A stretch of DNA of 12,113 bases from JBHIAG01 sp046758465. GTDB taxonomy: Bacteria > Acidobacteriota > Terriglobia > Acidiferrales > 2-02-FULL-67-57. The notes beneath the pieces were generated by a model, which searched no databases, was not told the DNA's origin, and saw only the letters and a program-made list of their open reading frames with translations. The stretch spans positions 1 through 12,113 of the forward strand of contig JBHIAG010000067.1 in NCBI GenBank assembly GCA_046758465.1. Direction: 5' to 3'. Below, in pieces: positions 6,293 through 11,824 of the stretch. Position numbers and translations under genes: made by a program. Numbering within the stretch: the first letter of the stretch is position 1; each line of letters opens with the position of its first letter.

Positions 6293-6742
6293 ATGATTTT
6301 TAACGCCGACGACATCCAGAAGATTCTGCCGCACCGCCTGCCCTTCTTGCTGGTGGATGCGGTGCTGGAGCTGGAGCCGGGCAAGCGGGTAGTGGCGGTG
6401 AAGAATGTGCGCGCCGACGAACCCTATCTCGCGGGCCACTTCCCCGGGCATCCGGTGATGCCGGGGGTGCTGATTGTGGAGGCCATCGCGCAGGCGGGTG
6501 GCTTCATGTTGATGAAGGAAGTCGAGAACCGCGACGCGAAGCTGATGTACCTCGCCGGCATCGAGGCCGTGCGCTTCCGACGTCCGGTGGTTCCGGGCGA
6601 GCTGTTGCGGCTGGAGGTCGAGATGGTGTACTGGCGCAACAATATCTGCAAGATGGCGGGCAAGGCGCTGGTGGGCGAGCAGGTGGCTGCCGAAGCGACG
6701 GTGATATGCAAGTTGGTCGAGCGTCCCGCCAGGGGAACGTAA
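6293..6742 (+). CDS. fabZ: 3-hydroxyacyl-ACP dehydratase FabZ
   Basis: FabZ removes water from 3-hydroxyacyl-ACP in the fatty-acid elongation cycle and competes with LpxA for the 3-hydroxyacyl-ACP pool. The ATG at 6293 gives 149 residues, the normal length. The hot-dog fold signature LPHRLPFLLVD (12-22) is present, as is the active-site stretch GHFPGHPVMPG followed by VEAIAQ. The catalytic pair is His49 and Glu63, the same numbers as in Pseudomonas aeruginosa FabZ. GGGGAG lies about 12 nt upstream, a loose ribosome-binding site. A much longer frame is open upstream but is antisense to the M20 gene. lpxA starts 19 nt downstream; fabZ next to lpxA is the classical lipid A arrangement, although lpxD, often before fabZ, is absent here. 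Confidence 0.95.
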   Translation: MIFNADDIQKILPHRLPFLLVDAVLELEPGKRVVAVKNVRADEPYLAGHFPGHPVMPGVLIVEAIAQAGGFMLMKEVENRDAKLMYLAGIEAVRFRRPVVPGELLRLEVEMVYWRNNICKMAGKALVGEQVAAEATVICKLVERPARGT

Positions 6743-6761
6743 GAGGGAATTGAACCAGGGA

Positions 6762-7538
6762 ATGAGCCGCCACCCTACTGCCATCATTCATCCGCAAGCG
6801 CGTCTGGCGCCGGACGTGGTGGTCGGCCCCTACGCTGTCATCGGGGCCGAAGTCGAAATCGGCGCGGGCACAGAAGTAGGGGCGCACGCGGTGCTGGAAG
6901 GGCCGCTGCGGATGGGAGCGCGCAACCGGGTGTTCCCGCACGCCGTGCTGGGCTTGATTCCGCAGGATGTGAAATTTCAGGGCGAGCGCAGCGAAGTCAT
7001 CATCGGGGATGAGAACAGCTTCCGCGAGTTTTGCACCGTGCATCGCGGCACGCGGGGCGGCGGCGGGGTGACGCGCATCGGCAACCGGAATCTGATTATG
7101 GCCTACGCGCACATTGCGCACGACAGCATCCTGGGTGATTCGATCATCTTCGGCAACGGCGCTACGCTGGCCGGGCATGTGGTCATCGAAGACCACGCCA
7201 TCGTCGGGGCCTTCTGTGGCGTACATCAGTTCTGCCGCATCGGGCGACACAGTTTCATCGGCGGCTATACGGTAGTGACGCAGGACGTGCTGCCGTTTTC
7301 GCGCACGGTGTGGGAGCGCGCGGCGAAAACCTACGGGGTCAACACGCTGGGGCTGGAGCGGCGTGGGTTCGGGCAGGAACGCATCGAGCGGTTGAAGAGT
7401 GCCTTCCGCCTGCTTACCCAAGCGAAGCTCAACACCGGCCAGGCCGTCGCCCAGATTCGCCAGACGCTCGACCAGAACGAAGATATCGAGGCACTGGTGC
7501 GCTTCATCGAGAGCTCAGAGCGCGGAGTCATCAAGTGA
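6762..7538 (+). CDS. lpxA: UDP-N-acetylglucosamine O-acyltransferase LpxA
   Basis: LpxA transfers a 3-hydroxyacyl chain from ACP to the 3-position of UDP-GlcNAc, the first step of lipid A synthesis. The ATG at 6762 begins MSRHPTAIIHP, a typical LpxA start, and gives 258 residues; a TTG at 6750 is in frame. The first two thirds are hexapeptide repeats forming a left-handed beta-helix, and the last part is the helical domain. AHIAHD contains the catalytic His120 (E. coli His125), and VHQF has His155 (E. coli His160). Gly168 aligns with E. coli Gly173, the acyl-chain ruler, where glycine allows long chains. GVNTLGLERRGF matches the conserved C-terminal segment. The stop codon overlaps the lpxI start, so the two are probably translationally coupled. 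Confidence 0.95.
   Translation: MSRHPTAIIHPQARLAPDVVVGPYAVIGAEVEIGAGTEVGAHAVLEGPLRMGARNRVFPHAVLGLIPQDVKFQGERSEVIIGDENSFREFCTVHRGTRGGGGVTRIGNRNLIMAYAHIAHDSILGDSIIFGNGATLAGHVVIEDHAIVGAFCGVHQFCRIGRHSFIGGYTVVTQDVLPFSRTVWERAAKTYGVNTLGLERRGFGQERIERLKSAFRLLTQAKLNTGQAVAQIRQTLDQNEDIEALVRFIESSERGVIK
7524..7527 (+). promoter_or_regulatory. Ribosome-binding site that fixes the lpxI GTG start
   Basis: GGAG inside the lpxA coding end lies 7 nt before the GTG at 7535, which overlaps the lpxA TGA as GTGA. It supports the GTG over later starts and implies coupled translation. Confidence 0.6.
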
Positions 7539-8362
7539 GCGCCGAGGCACGCTACGCGCTGATTGCGGGCAACGGCGAGTTCCCGCTGCGGGTGCTGGAG
7601 CAGGCACGCCGCCAGGGCATCGAGATGGTGGTGCTGGCGATTCGGGAGGAGACGTTTCCCGAGATCGAGCGCCTGGGCGCGCGGGTGCACTGGGTGAGCC
7701 TGGGGGAGCTGGAAAAGGCGCTGGGGATTCTGCGGCGCGAGCAGGTGCGCAAGGCGGTGCTGGCCGGCCAGGTGAAGCACACGAAAATCTTCAGCGCCAT
7801 CCCGCCGGACGCGGCGCTGCGGCAACTGCTGGCGGGCCTGCCGCAGAAATCGACGGACGCACTGATCGGGAGCATCGCGCGGGTGATCGAAAGTCTGGGC
7901 ATCGAAGTGGTGGACTCGACCCAGTTTGTGCGCGAGCTGCTGCCGGAGCCGGGCCTGCTGACGGCGCGGGCGCCTGATGCCCAGGAATCGGCCGACATCG
8001 CCTATGGGCGCGCGCTGGCGCAGCAACTGACGGCGCTCGACATCGGGCAGACGGTAGTGGTGAGCCAGCGCGCCTGCGTGGCGGTAGAGGCAATGGAGGG
8101 CACCGACGCCACCATCGAACGCGCGGCAATGCTCGCCAATGGCCAGCGATTGGTGGTCGTCAAGGTGAGCAAGCCGAGCCAGGACATGCGATTCGACGTC
8201 CCGGTGGTGGGCTTGCCGACGCTGGCGGTGATGGCGCGGGCGCGGGCGACGGCATTGTCCATCGACGCCGACCGCACCCTGCTGCTCGACCGCCAGGAAT
8301 TCATCCGGCGGGCGAACGCGCTGGGCCTGGCGGTGGTGGCCTTCGCCCCGGACGCAAGCTGA
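7535..8362 (+). CDS. lpxI: UDP-2,3-diacylglucosamine diphosphatase LpxI
   Basis: LpxI hydrolyses UDP-2,3-diacylglucosamine to lipid X and UMP at the inner membrane surface. It does the job of LpxH in lineages that lack it. The GTG at 7535 gives 275 residues, the expected size. ALIAGNGEFPL (8-18) is the family's N-terminal signature, GQVKHTKIF lies in the middle, and the C-terminal domain holds the conserved EGTDATIERAA block. In KVSKPSQDMRFDVP, Asp221 is likely the counterpart of the catalytic Asp225 of Caulobacter LpxI; that match is by motif, not by computed alignment. The gene overlaps lpxA by 4 nt. LpxI usage is known from Alphaproteobacteria and several other phyla, including Acidobacteriota. 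Confidence 0.94.
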   Translation: MSAEARYALIAGNGEFPLRVLEQARRQGIEMVVLAIREETFPEIERLGARVHWVSLGELEKALGILRREQVRKAVLAGQVKHTKIFSAIPPDAALRQLLAGLPQKSTDALIGSIARVIESLGIEVVDSTQFVRELLPEPGLLTARAPDAQESADIAYGRALAQQLTALDIGQTVVVSQRACVAVEAMEGTDATIERAAMLANGQRLVVVKVSKPSQDMRFDVPVVGLPTLAVMARARATALSIDADRTLLLDRQEFIRRANALGLAVVAFAPDAS

Positions 8363-8376
8363 GGCGGAATTCGAAA

Positions 8377-8414
8377 CCTGCCTGCGGCAGGCCCGCCCCA
8401 GGCGGGCAGGCAGG
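8377..8414. repeat. Nested palindromes after lpxI
   Basis: CCTGCCTG (8377-8384) pairs with CAGGCAGG (8407-8414), and inside it GCCCGCC (8391-8397) pairs with GGCGGGC (8401-8407) around CCA. The first 16 nt are identical to 55-70 in repeat copy A. It begins 15 nt after the lpxI stop, flanked by TTCGA and TCGAA. It could stall or end lpxI transcription, but the following bases are A-rich on this strand rather than T-rich. Confidence 0.6.
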
Positions 8415-8422
8415 CTCGAAAA

Positions 8423-8460
8423 GCGAAATTCGGGAACAAATAGGAAAACGGCAACAGAAC
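8423..8460 (+). repeat. Imperfect direct repeat, unit 1 (lpxI-oxidoreductase gap)
   Basis: This A-rich unit starts GCGAAATTCGGGAA and contains AGGAAAACGGCAACAGAAC. Unit 2 at 8503-8545 has the same order of blocks (GCGAAA, GGNAA, GAAAACGG, AGAA) with small indels. The two units flank the hairpin at 8464-8484. Confidence 0.5.
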
Positions 8461-8463
8461 GAC

Positions 8464-8484
8464 GGCAGGGGGCAAGCCCCTGCC
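8464..8484. repeat. Hairpin in the lpxI-oxidoreductase gap
   Basis: GGCAGGGG (8464-8471), loop GCAAG, CCCCTGCC (8477-8484): a perfect 8-bp stem followed by CTACCC. A related CGCCCTACC string follows the terminator after miaA (11875-11883). This is probably an intergenic palindromic repeat rather than a terminator. Confidence 0.55.
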
Positions 8485-8502
8485 CTACCCAAACCCCGGA
8501 AG

Positions 8503-8545
8503 GCGAAACTTGGCAATAGAATATAGAAAACGGAAAGCAGAAAAC
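8503..8545 (+). repeat. Imperfect direct repeat, unit 2 (lpxI-oxidoreductase gap)
   Basis: This unit starts GCGAAACTTGGCAA and contains TAGAAAACGGAAAGCAGAA; it pairs with unit 1 at 8423-8460. Its A-rich composition differs sharply from the GC-rich surroundings. Confidence 0.5.
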
Positions 8546-8609
8546 AAGAAGGCGCGGAGCGGGTGCAAAGCACCTCTTCCAAGCGGGTGCCAGCGGGAGT
8601 CATACCAGG

Positions 8610-9662
8610 ATGAGTGAGAAGGTAAGAGTCGGGGTAGTGGGGGTAGGGGATTTTGGGCGGCACCACGTGCGCATCTACCGCGGGCTGCCGGAAGCGGAGT
8701 TGGTCGGGGTGTTCGACACCAACCGGGGGCGCGCCGAACAGATTGCGCACGAGCACGGGACGCGAGCCTTCGGGTCGCTGGAGGAGTTAGGGCGCGCGGT
8801 GGCAGCGGCGAGCGTGGCGGTGCCGACGCGCGCGCATGCACGCGTGGGTGGAGAGTTGCTGGCAGCGGGCGTGGACGTGCTGGTGGAGAAGCCGATGGCA
8901 GCCTCGCTCGCTGAAGCCGATGAATTGCTGGCGACCGCCCGGGCGAGCCAGCGCATCTTACAGGTAGGGCACACGGAACGGTTCAACCCGGCGGTGGCAG
9001 CAGCCGCGCGCGTGGTGACGACGCCGCTGTTTTTTGAAGTGCACCGCCTGGGAGGGTTTCCCGGGCGCAGCCTGGACGTTGATGTAATCTATGACGTGAT
9101 GATCCACGACCTTGATATCGTCCTGAGCTTTGTGGGGAGCGAACCGAGCAAAGTGCGTGCCGTCGGCATTCCCATCCTCTCGCCCAAAGTGGATATCGCC
9201 AACGCGCGACTGGAGTTTGCCAGCGGCTGCGTGGCCAACTTGACCGCGAGCCGGGTGAGCACGGAGAAAGTACGCAAGCTGCGCTTCTTTCAGCCGGGCC
9301 AGTACGTTTCGCTGGACTTTACGCGGCAGGATGCGCTGCTTATCCGCGTGGCCGGGAGCCAGCCTGCCGCGGCAGGCCGGCCGGGCGCGGCAGGCCGGCC
9401 GGGCGCGCTAGGGCAGCCCCGCCCCGAAGGTTCGGGGCGGGACCAGCCGGAGTTGAGTTTCGAGCAACTGTCGACACAACCCGAGGAGCCCCTGGTGGCG
9501 GAGCTGCGGGCGTTTGTGACGGCGGTGCGGACGCGGCAGCCGGGGCCGGTGACGGGCGAAGAAGGCCGGCGGGCACTGGCGGTGGCCACGCGGGTGGCGC
9601 GGGCGATTGCCGAGCATGCGCAGAAGGTGCCGGCCGCGACGTTTCCGGCAATGAAGGCTTGA
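8610..9662 (+). CDS. Gfo/Idh/MocA-family NAD(P)-dependent oxidoreductase, GnnA/WbpB-like
   Basis: This is a predicted nucleotide-sugar dehydrogenase of 350 residues. The ATG at 8610 follows GGGAG by 10 nt. A Rossmann domain opens with GVGDFG (11-16). EKP (93-95) and VGHTERFNPA (119-128) are the family's active-site motifs, and DVMIHDLD (162-169) supplies the catalytic His166. RFNPA and HDLD are typical of the UDP-GlcNAc 3-dehydrogenase GnnA and of WbpB-type enzymes. Its place right after fabZ-lpxA-lpxI suggests action on the lipid A sugar, as GnnA makes the 3-keto precursor of UDP-GlcNAc3N; that is inference, and no GnnB aminotransferase is present. Residues about 250-278 (PAAAGRPGAAGRPGALGQ and onward) look like a low-complexity insert encoded by tandem and palindromic repeats. 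The gene may have its own promoter, since 247 nt separate it from lpxI. Confidence 0.85.
   Translation: MSEKVRVGVVGVGDFGRHHVRIYRGLPEAELVGVFDTNRGRAEQIAHEHGTRAFGSLEELGRAVAAASVAVPTRAHARVGGELLAAGVDVLVEKPMAASLAEADELLATARASQRILQVGHTERFNPAVAAAARVVTTPLFFEVHRLGGFPGRSLDVDVIYDVMIHDLDIVLSFVGSEPSKVRAVGIPILSPKVDIANARLEFASGCVANLTASRVSTEKVRKLRFFQPGQYVSLDFTRQDALLIRVAGSQPAAAGRPGAAGRPGALGQPRPEGSGRDQPELSFEQLSTQPEEPLVAELRAFVTAVRTRQPGPVTGEEGRRALAVATRVARAIAEHAQKVPAATFPAMKA
9362..9377. repeat. 16-bp palindrome inside the oxidoreductase gene
   Basis: GCCTGCCGCGGCAGGC is its own reverse complement and resembles the CCTGCC/GGCAGG arms at 55-73 and 8377-8414. It marks the 5' edge of the insert-like segment of the oxidoreductase. 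Confidence 0.6.
9369..9404 (+). repeat. Two exact tandem 18-bp units inside the oxidoreductase gene
   Basis: GCGGCAGGCCGGCCGGGC occurs at 9369-9386 and again at 9387-9404 without any difference. The 18-bp period keeps the reading frame and encodes AAGRPG twice. The lack of divergence points to recent duplication. Confidence 0.85.
9418..9441. repeat. Coding palindrome with GCCCCGAA arms, oxidoreductase copy
   Basis: CCCGCCCCGAA (9418-9428), GG, TTCGGGGCGGG (9431-9441): a perfect 11-bp inverted repeat. The core GCCCCGAA-NN-TTCGGGGC recurs at 10063-10080 in the next gene and is read in the same frame there (codons CCC GAA NNT TCG GGG). Confidence 0.8.
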
Positions 9663-9668
9663 AGCCGA

Positions 9669-10685
9669 ATGGCGACGGCGACCCAAGTCGAACTGCTGCC
9701 GCAGATTGGCGACGAGCACGGGCGGAGTCGGCGGCGCGAGGCCACCATGGTCTCGCTCATCCTCCACCTGGGGTTTGTCGTCCTGCTGCTGACGAACCCG
9801 AAGGTCCTGCAATTCCTCGGGCCCAAGCCACTGCCGCCGGAAGTGGCCGCGGCGCTGGCGCGGCAGCGGTTGACGCTGCTCTATCTTCCCTCCGACGTGC
9901 TGGAGATTCCCGAGTCCAAGCAGGAAGAACTGACGGAGGAGGAGCGGAAGCGGGCGGTGATCCGCACGCCGTTCACCGTGGACCCGCGGGAGTTGCGGAG
10001 AATACTGGCGCCGGTGGCACCCGCCGAGCCGGGGCTGGGGCCGGAGTTGCCAGCGGCGGGTAGCCCCGAAAGTTCGGGGCAGGCAGGCGACGCCGAGGAG
10101 GCAGAAAGCGAAGCCGCACGTGCGGCGAGCGGCGAAGAGTCGCCCGAGGAGCAGGAGACGCAGCTCGCGCGGCTGGAAGACGTCCCTGAGCCCAACCAAG
10201 CGCCCAAACTCGAGTTGCCGCTAGGGACAGCCGGGCGCGCCATCGAGGAATCGCTGCGGGCGGGGGCGGCGCGGCAGGGGCAGTCGCCGCGCGCGCCGGG
10301 CTTGGGCTTGCCGGGTAATCTGAACCTGAACACGCCTTACCCGATGATCCTCTCGGATACGCGCGGGGTGGATTTCGGGCCCTACCTGACGCGCCTGCTC
10401 TACAACGTGCGGCAGAACTGGTACGCGGTGATGCCGGAGGCGGCGCGGCTGGGGCGCAAGGGGCGCGTGGTCATCGTCTTCGAGATTCTCAAAGACGGCG
10501 CGGTGCCGCTGGGGCAGCCGATGCTGGTGCGCCCGGCCGGATTTTTGCCGTTCGACCGCGCGGCCATGGGCTCCATTCGCGGGGCGCAGCCGTTTTCGCC
10601 GCTGCCAGAGCAGTTCACAGGCGAGCACATCGTGTTGCAATTTACCTTCTTGTACAATCTTCCCCTCGATTACAACGAACCCTAG
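9669..10685 (+). CDS. TonB-family C-terminal-domain protein (energy transducer-like)
   Basis: TonB-type proteins are anchored in the inner membrane and contact outer-membrane partners through a C-terminal domain. The product is 338 residues, starting 6 nt after the oxidoreductase stop with only a weak ribosome-binding site. Residues about 26-43 (VSLILHLGFVVLLL) form a single membrane anchor. A long acidic and alanine/proline-rich region (about 65-210) can span the periplasm. The last 110 residues look like a TonB_C domain: YLTRLLYNVRQNWYAVMP, then VVIVFEILKDGAV and a conserved FDRAAMGSIRGAQPF block. The central region includes PESSG (133-137), encoded by the palindrome at 10063-10080. No ExbB or ExbD gene is in the window. 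A TonB-dependent role is therefore unproven; an envelope-spanning structural role is equally possible. Confidence 0.78.
   Translation: MATATQVELLPQIGDEHGRSRRREATMVSLILHLGFVVLLLTNPKVLQFLGPKPLPPEVAAALARQRLTLLYLPSDVLEIPESKQEELTEEERKRAVIRTPFTVDPRELRRILAPVAPAEPGLGPELPAAGSPESSGQAGDAEEAESEAARAASGEESPEEQETQLARLEDVPEPNQAPKLELPLGTAGRAIEESLRAGAARQGQSPRAPGLGLPGNLNLNTPYPMILSDTRGVDFGPYLTRLLYNVRQNWYAVMPEAARLGRKGRVVIVFEILKDGAVPLGQPMLVRPAGFLPFDRAAMGSIRGAQPFSPLPEQFTGEHIVLQFTFLYNLPLDYNEP
10063..10080. repeat. Coding palindrome with GCCCCGAA arms, TonB-like gene copy
   Basis: GCCCCGAA (10063-10070), AG, TTCGGGGC (10073-10080), followed directly by AGGCAGG. It shares all 16 arm bases with the palindrome core in the preceding gene and encodes PESSG in the flexible region of the TonB-like protein. 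Confidence 0.8.
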
Positions 10686-10708
10686 CCTGTACGGTTGCGA
10701 CGGTCGGG

Positions 10709-10816
10709 ATGAAGCTGGAGCGAAGTCAACTCAGCGGTCTGCTCTTGCTGCTGGCGTTGTTGTTGGCCTTTTTGCTGGTGCGGTACTGGTCGCTGCTGGC
10801 GCCGGTGGGCAGGTGA
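10709..10816 (+). CDS. 35-residue single-pass membrane micro-protein (hypothetical)
   Basis: No family was recognised. The ATG at 10709 opens a 35-codon frame lying 23 nt after the TonB-like gene and ending 4 nt before miaA. Its sequence is a short charged start (MKLERSQ), an uninterrupted hydrophobic helix (LSGLLLLLALLLAFLLV, about 8-24), then RYWSLLAPVGR. That is the pattern of a small inner-membrane protein. Its stop overlaps the miaA ribosome-binding site AGGTG (10811-10815), so its translation could feed into miaA. Its own ribosome-binding site is poor (GGTCGGG directly before the ATG), so it might instead be a translated leader or simply a chance frame. Confidence 0.5.
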   Translation: MKLERSQLSGLLLLLALLLAFLLVRYWSLLAPVGR

Positions 10817-10820
10817 GCTG

Positions 10821-11822
10821 ATGGCTGCGGGTCATTCGCCCAAACAAGGCTGGCCGCTGGTAGTGGTGCTGGGGCCGACGGCAAGCGGGAAGTCAGCGCT
10901 GGCCCTGCGGCTGGCGCAGGAGCTGGGGGGCGAGGTATTGGCGTGTGACTCGACGCAGGTCTATCGCTACTTTGACATCGGCACGGGCAAGCTGAGCGTC
11001 CATACGGACGCCCCATACGGGCCGTATGGCCGTATGGGCGTCCCGCACCACCTGACTGACCTGGTAGAGCCGGAAGAAGTGTTCACCGCGGGCGACTACC
11101 AGCGGCGCGCGCGGGCGGTGCTGGCCGAGGTGCGGGCGCGCGGGCGGCTGCCGCTGGTGACTGCGGGCACGGGGCTTTATCTGCGGGCGCTGCTGGAAGG
11201 TTTGTCGGCGCTGCCACCGCGCTCGCCGGCGCTGCGGGTGCGCTTCCAAGAGCGGGCCGCGAAGCGCGGCAGCGACTACCTGCACCGGCTGCTGGCGCGG
11301 GTTGATCCAGAATCAGCCCGGGCCATCGGGGCACGCGACACGCCGAAGCTGGTGCGGGCTCTGGAGGTTTATTTTTCCGCCTGCGCCCGAGGCGCACAGA
11401 GGCGTAGAACCCGCACGGAGTTGTTTGCGGCGGGGCGAGACAGGCTGGAAGGCTATGCGGTGACCAAGATCGGGCTGCTGCCGGCGCGGGCGGCGCTGTA
11501 CCGGCGGATTGAAGAGCGGGTGGAGCGGATGCTGGCGGCGGGCTGGCTCGAAGAGACGCGGCGGCTGGTGGAGAAGTTCCCCGCGAGCGCCAAGCCGTTT
11601 GGGTTCATCGGCTATCGGCAACTGGCGGCGTCCTCCGGATCGCTGAAGCAGGCCATCAAGCAGACCAAGCACGAGACCCGGCAGTTCGCCAAGCGGCAGA
11701 TTACCTGGTTTCGCAAGGAGCCGGGGGTGAAGTGGTTTGCCGGCTTCGGGGACGACCCGGCGGTTGCGGCTGCCGTGGCTGAGTATCTTGCCACAGAGAC
11801 CCAGAGAACACAGAGAAAATGA
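10821..11822 (+). CDS. miaA: tRNA dimethylallyltransferase MiaA
   Basis: MiaA adds a dimethylallyl group to A37 of tRNAs that read codons starting with U. The product is 333 residues; the ATG at 10821 follows AGGTG by 5 nt. Motifs in order are the P-loop GPTASGKS (18-25), DSTQVYR (43-49), DIGTGK, VPHHLTD, AGTGLYLRALL, RALEVYF, IGYRQL and TRQFAKRQITWFR. Compared with E. coli MiaA there are about 8 extra residues between DIGTGK and VPHH (around 62-75) and about 8 after RALEVYF (around 187-196). Both coincide with palindromic DNA. The last dozen residues (ATETQRTQRK) come from a CACAGAG-type repeat also found downstream. All catalytic motifs are intact, so the enzyme should work. hfq, its common neighbour, is absent. 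Confidence 0.93.
   Translation: MAAGHSPKQGWPLVVVLGPTASGKSALALRLAQELGGEVLACDSTQVYRYFDIGTGKLSVHTDAPYGPYGRMGVPHHLTDLVEPEEVFTAGDYQRRARAVLAEVRARGRLPLVTAGTGLYLRALLEGLSALPPRSPALRVRFQERAAKRGSDYLHRLLARVDPESARAIGARDTPKLVRALEVYFSACARGAQRRRTRTELFAAGRDRLEGYAVTKIGLLPARAALYRRIEERVERMLAAGWLEETRRLVEKFPASAKPFGFIGYRQLAASSGSLKQAIKQTKHETRQFAKRQITWFRKEPGVKWFAGFGDDPAVAAAVAEYLATETQRTQRK
11007..11042. repeat. Coding palindrome inside miaA, CCGTATGG type
   Basis: GACGCCCCATACGG (11007-11020) pairs with CCGTATGGGCGTC (11030-11042) apart from one extra C. Inside it, CCATACGG-G-CCGTATGG (11013-11029) is a second perfect palindrome, so CCGTATGG occurs twice in tandem. It encodes the extra residues DAPYGPYGRMG before VPHH. 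Confidence 0.75.
11382..11406. repeat. Coding repeat block inside miaA, TGCGCC palindrome plus CACAGAGG
   Basis: TGCGCC (11382-11387), CGA, GGCGCA (11391-11396) runs into GCACAGAGGCGTAGA. The GAGGCGCACAGAGG string resembles GAGGCACAGAGG at 12015-12026 downstream. It encodes the extra residues CARGAQRRR after RALEVYF. Confidence 0.55.
11791..11819 (+). repeat. CACAGAG-type repeat forming the miaA 3' end
   Basis: CCACAGAGACCCAGAGAACA continues as CAGAGAAAA to the miaA stop. CACAGAG or CCAGAG recurs every 9-10 nt. A sister copy, ACCACAGAGGCACAGAGG, lies at 12008-12025. It supplies the C-terminal TETQRTQRK of MiaA, which lies outside the conserved enzyme. Confidence 0.65.
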
Positions 11823-11824
11823 AT

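Noticed and set aside
8510..8538. TTGGCA at 8510-8515 as a -35 element for the oxidoreductase.
   Set aside because: The hexamer 17 nt downstream is GAAAGC, unlike a -10 element, and neighbouring spacings are no better.
9408..10199. Minus-strand open frame of 263 codons across the oxidoreductase-TonB junction.
   Set aside because: It crosses two well-supported plus-strand genes, and its translation is arginine-, glutamine- and leucine-rich without motifs.
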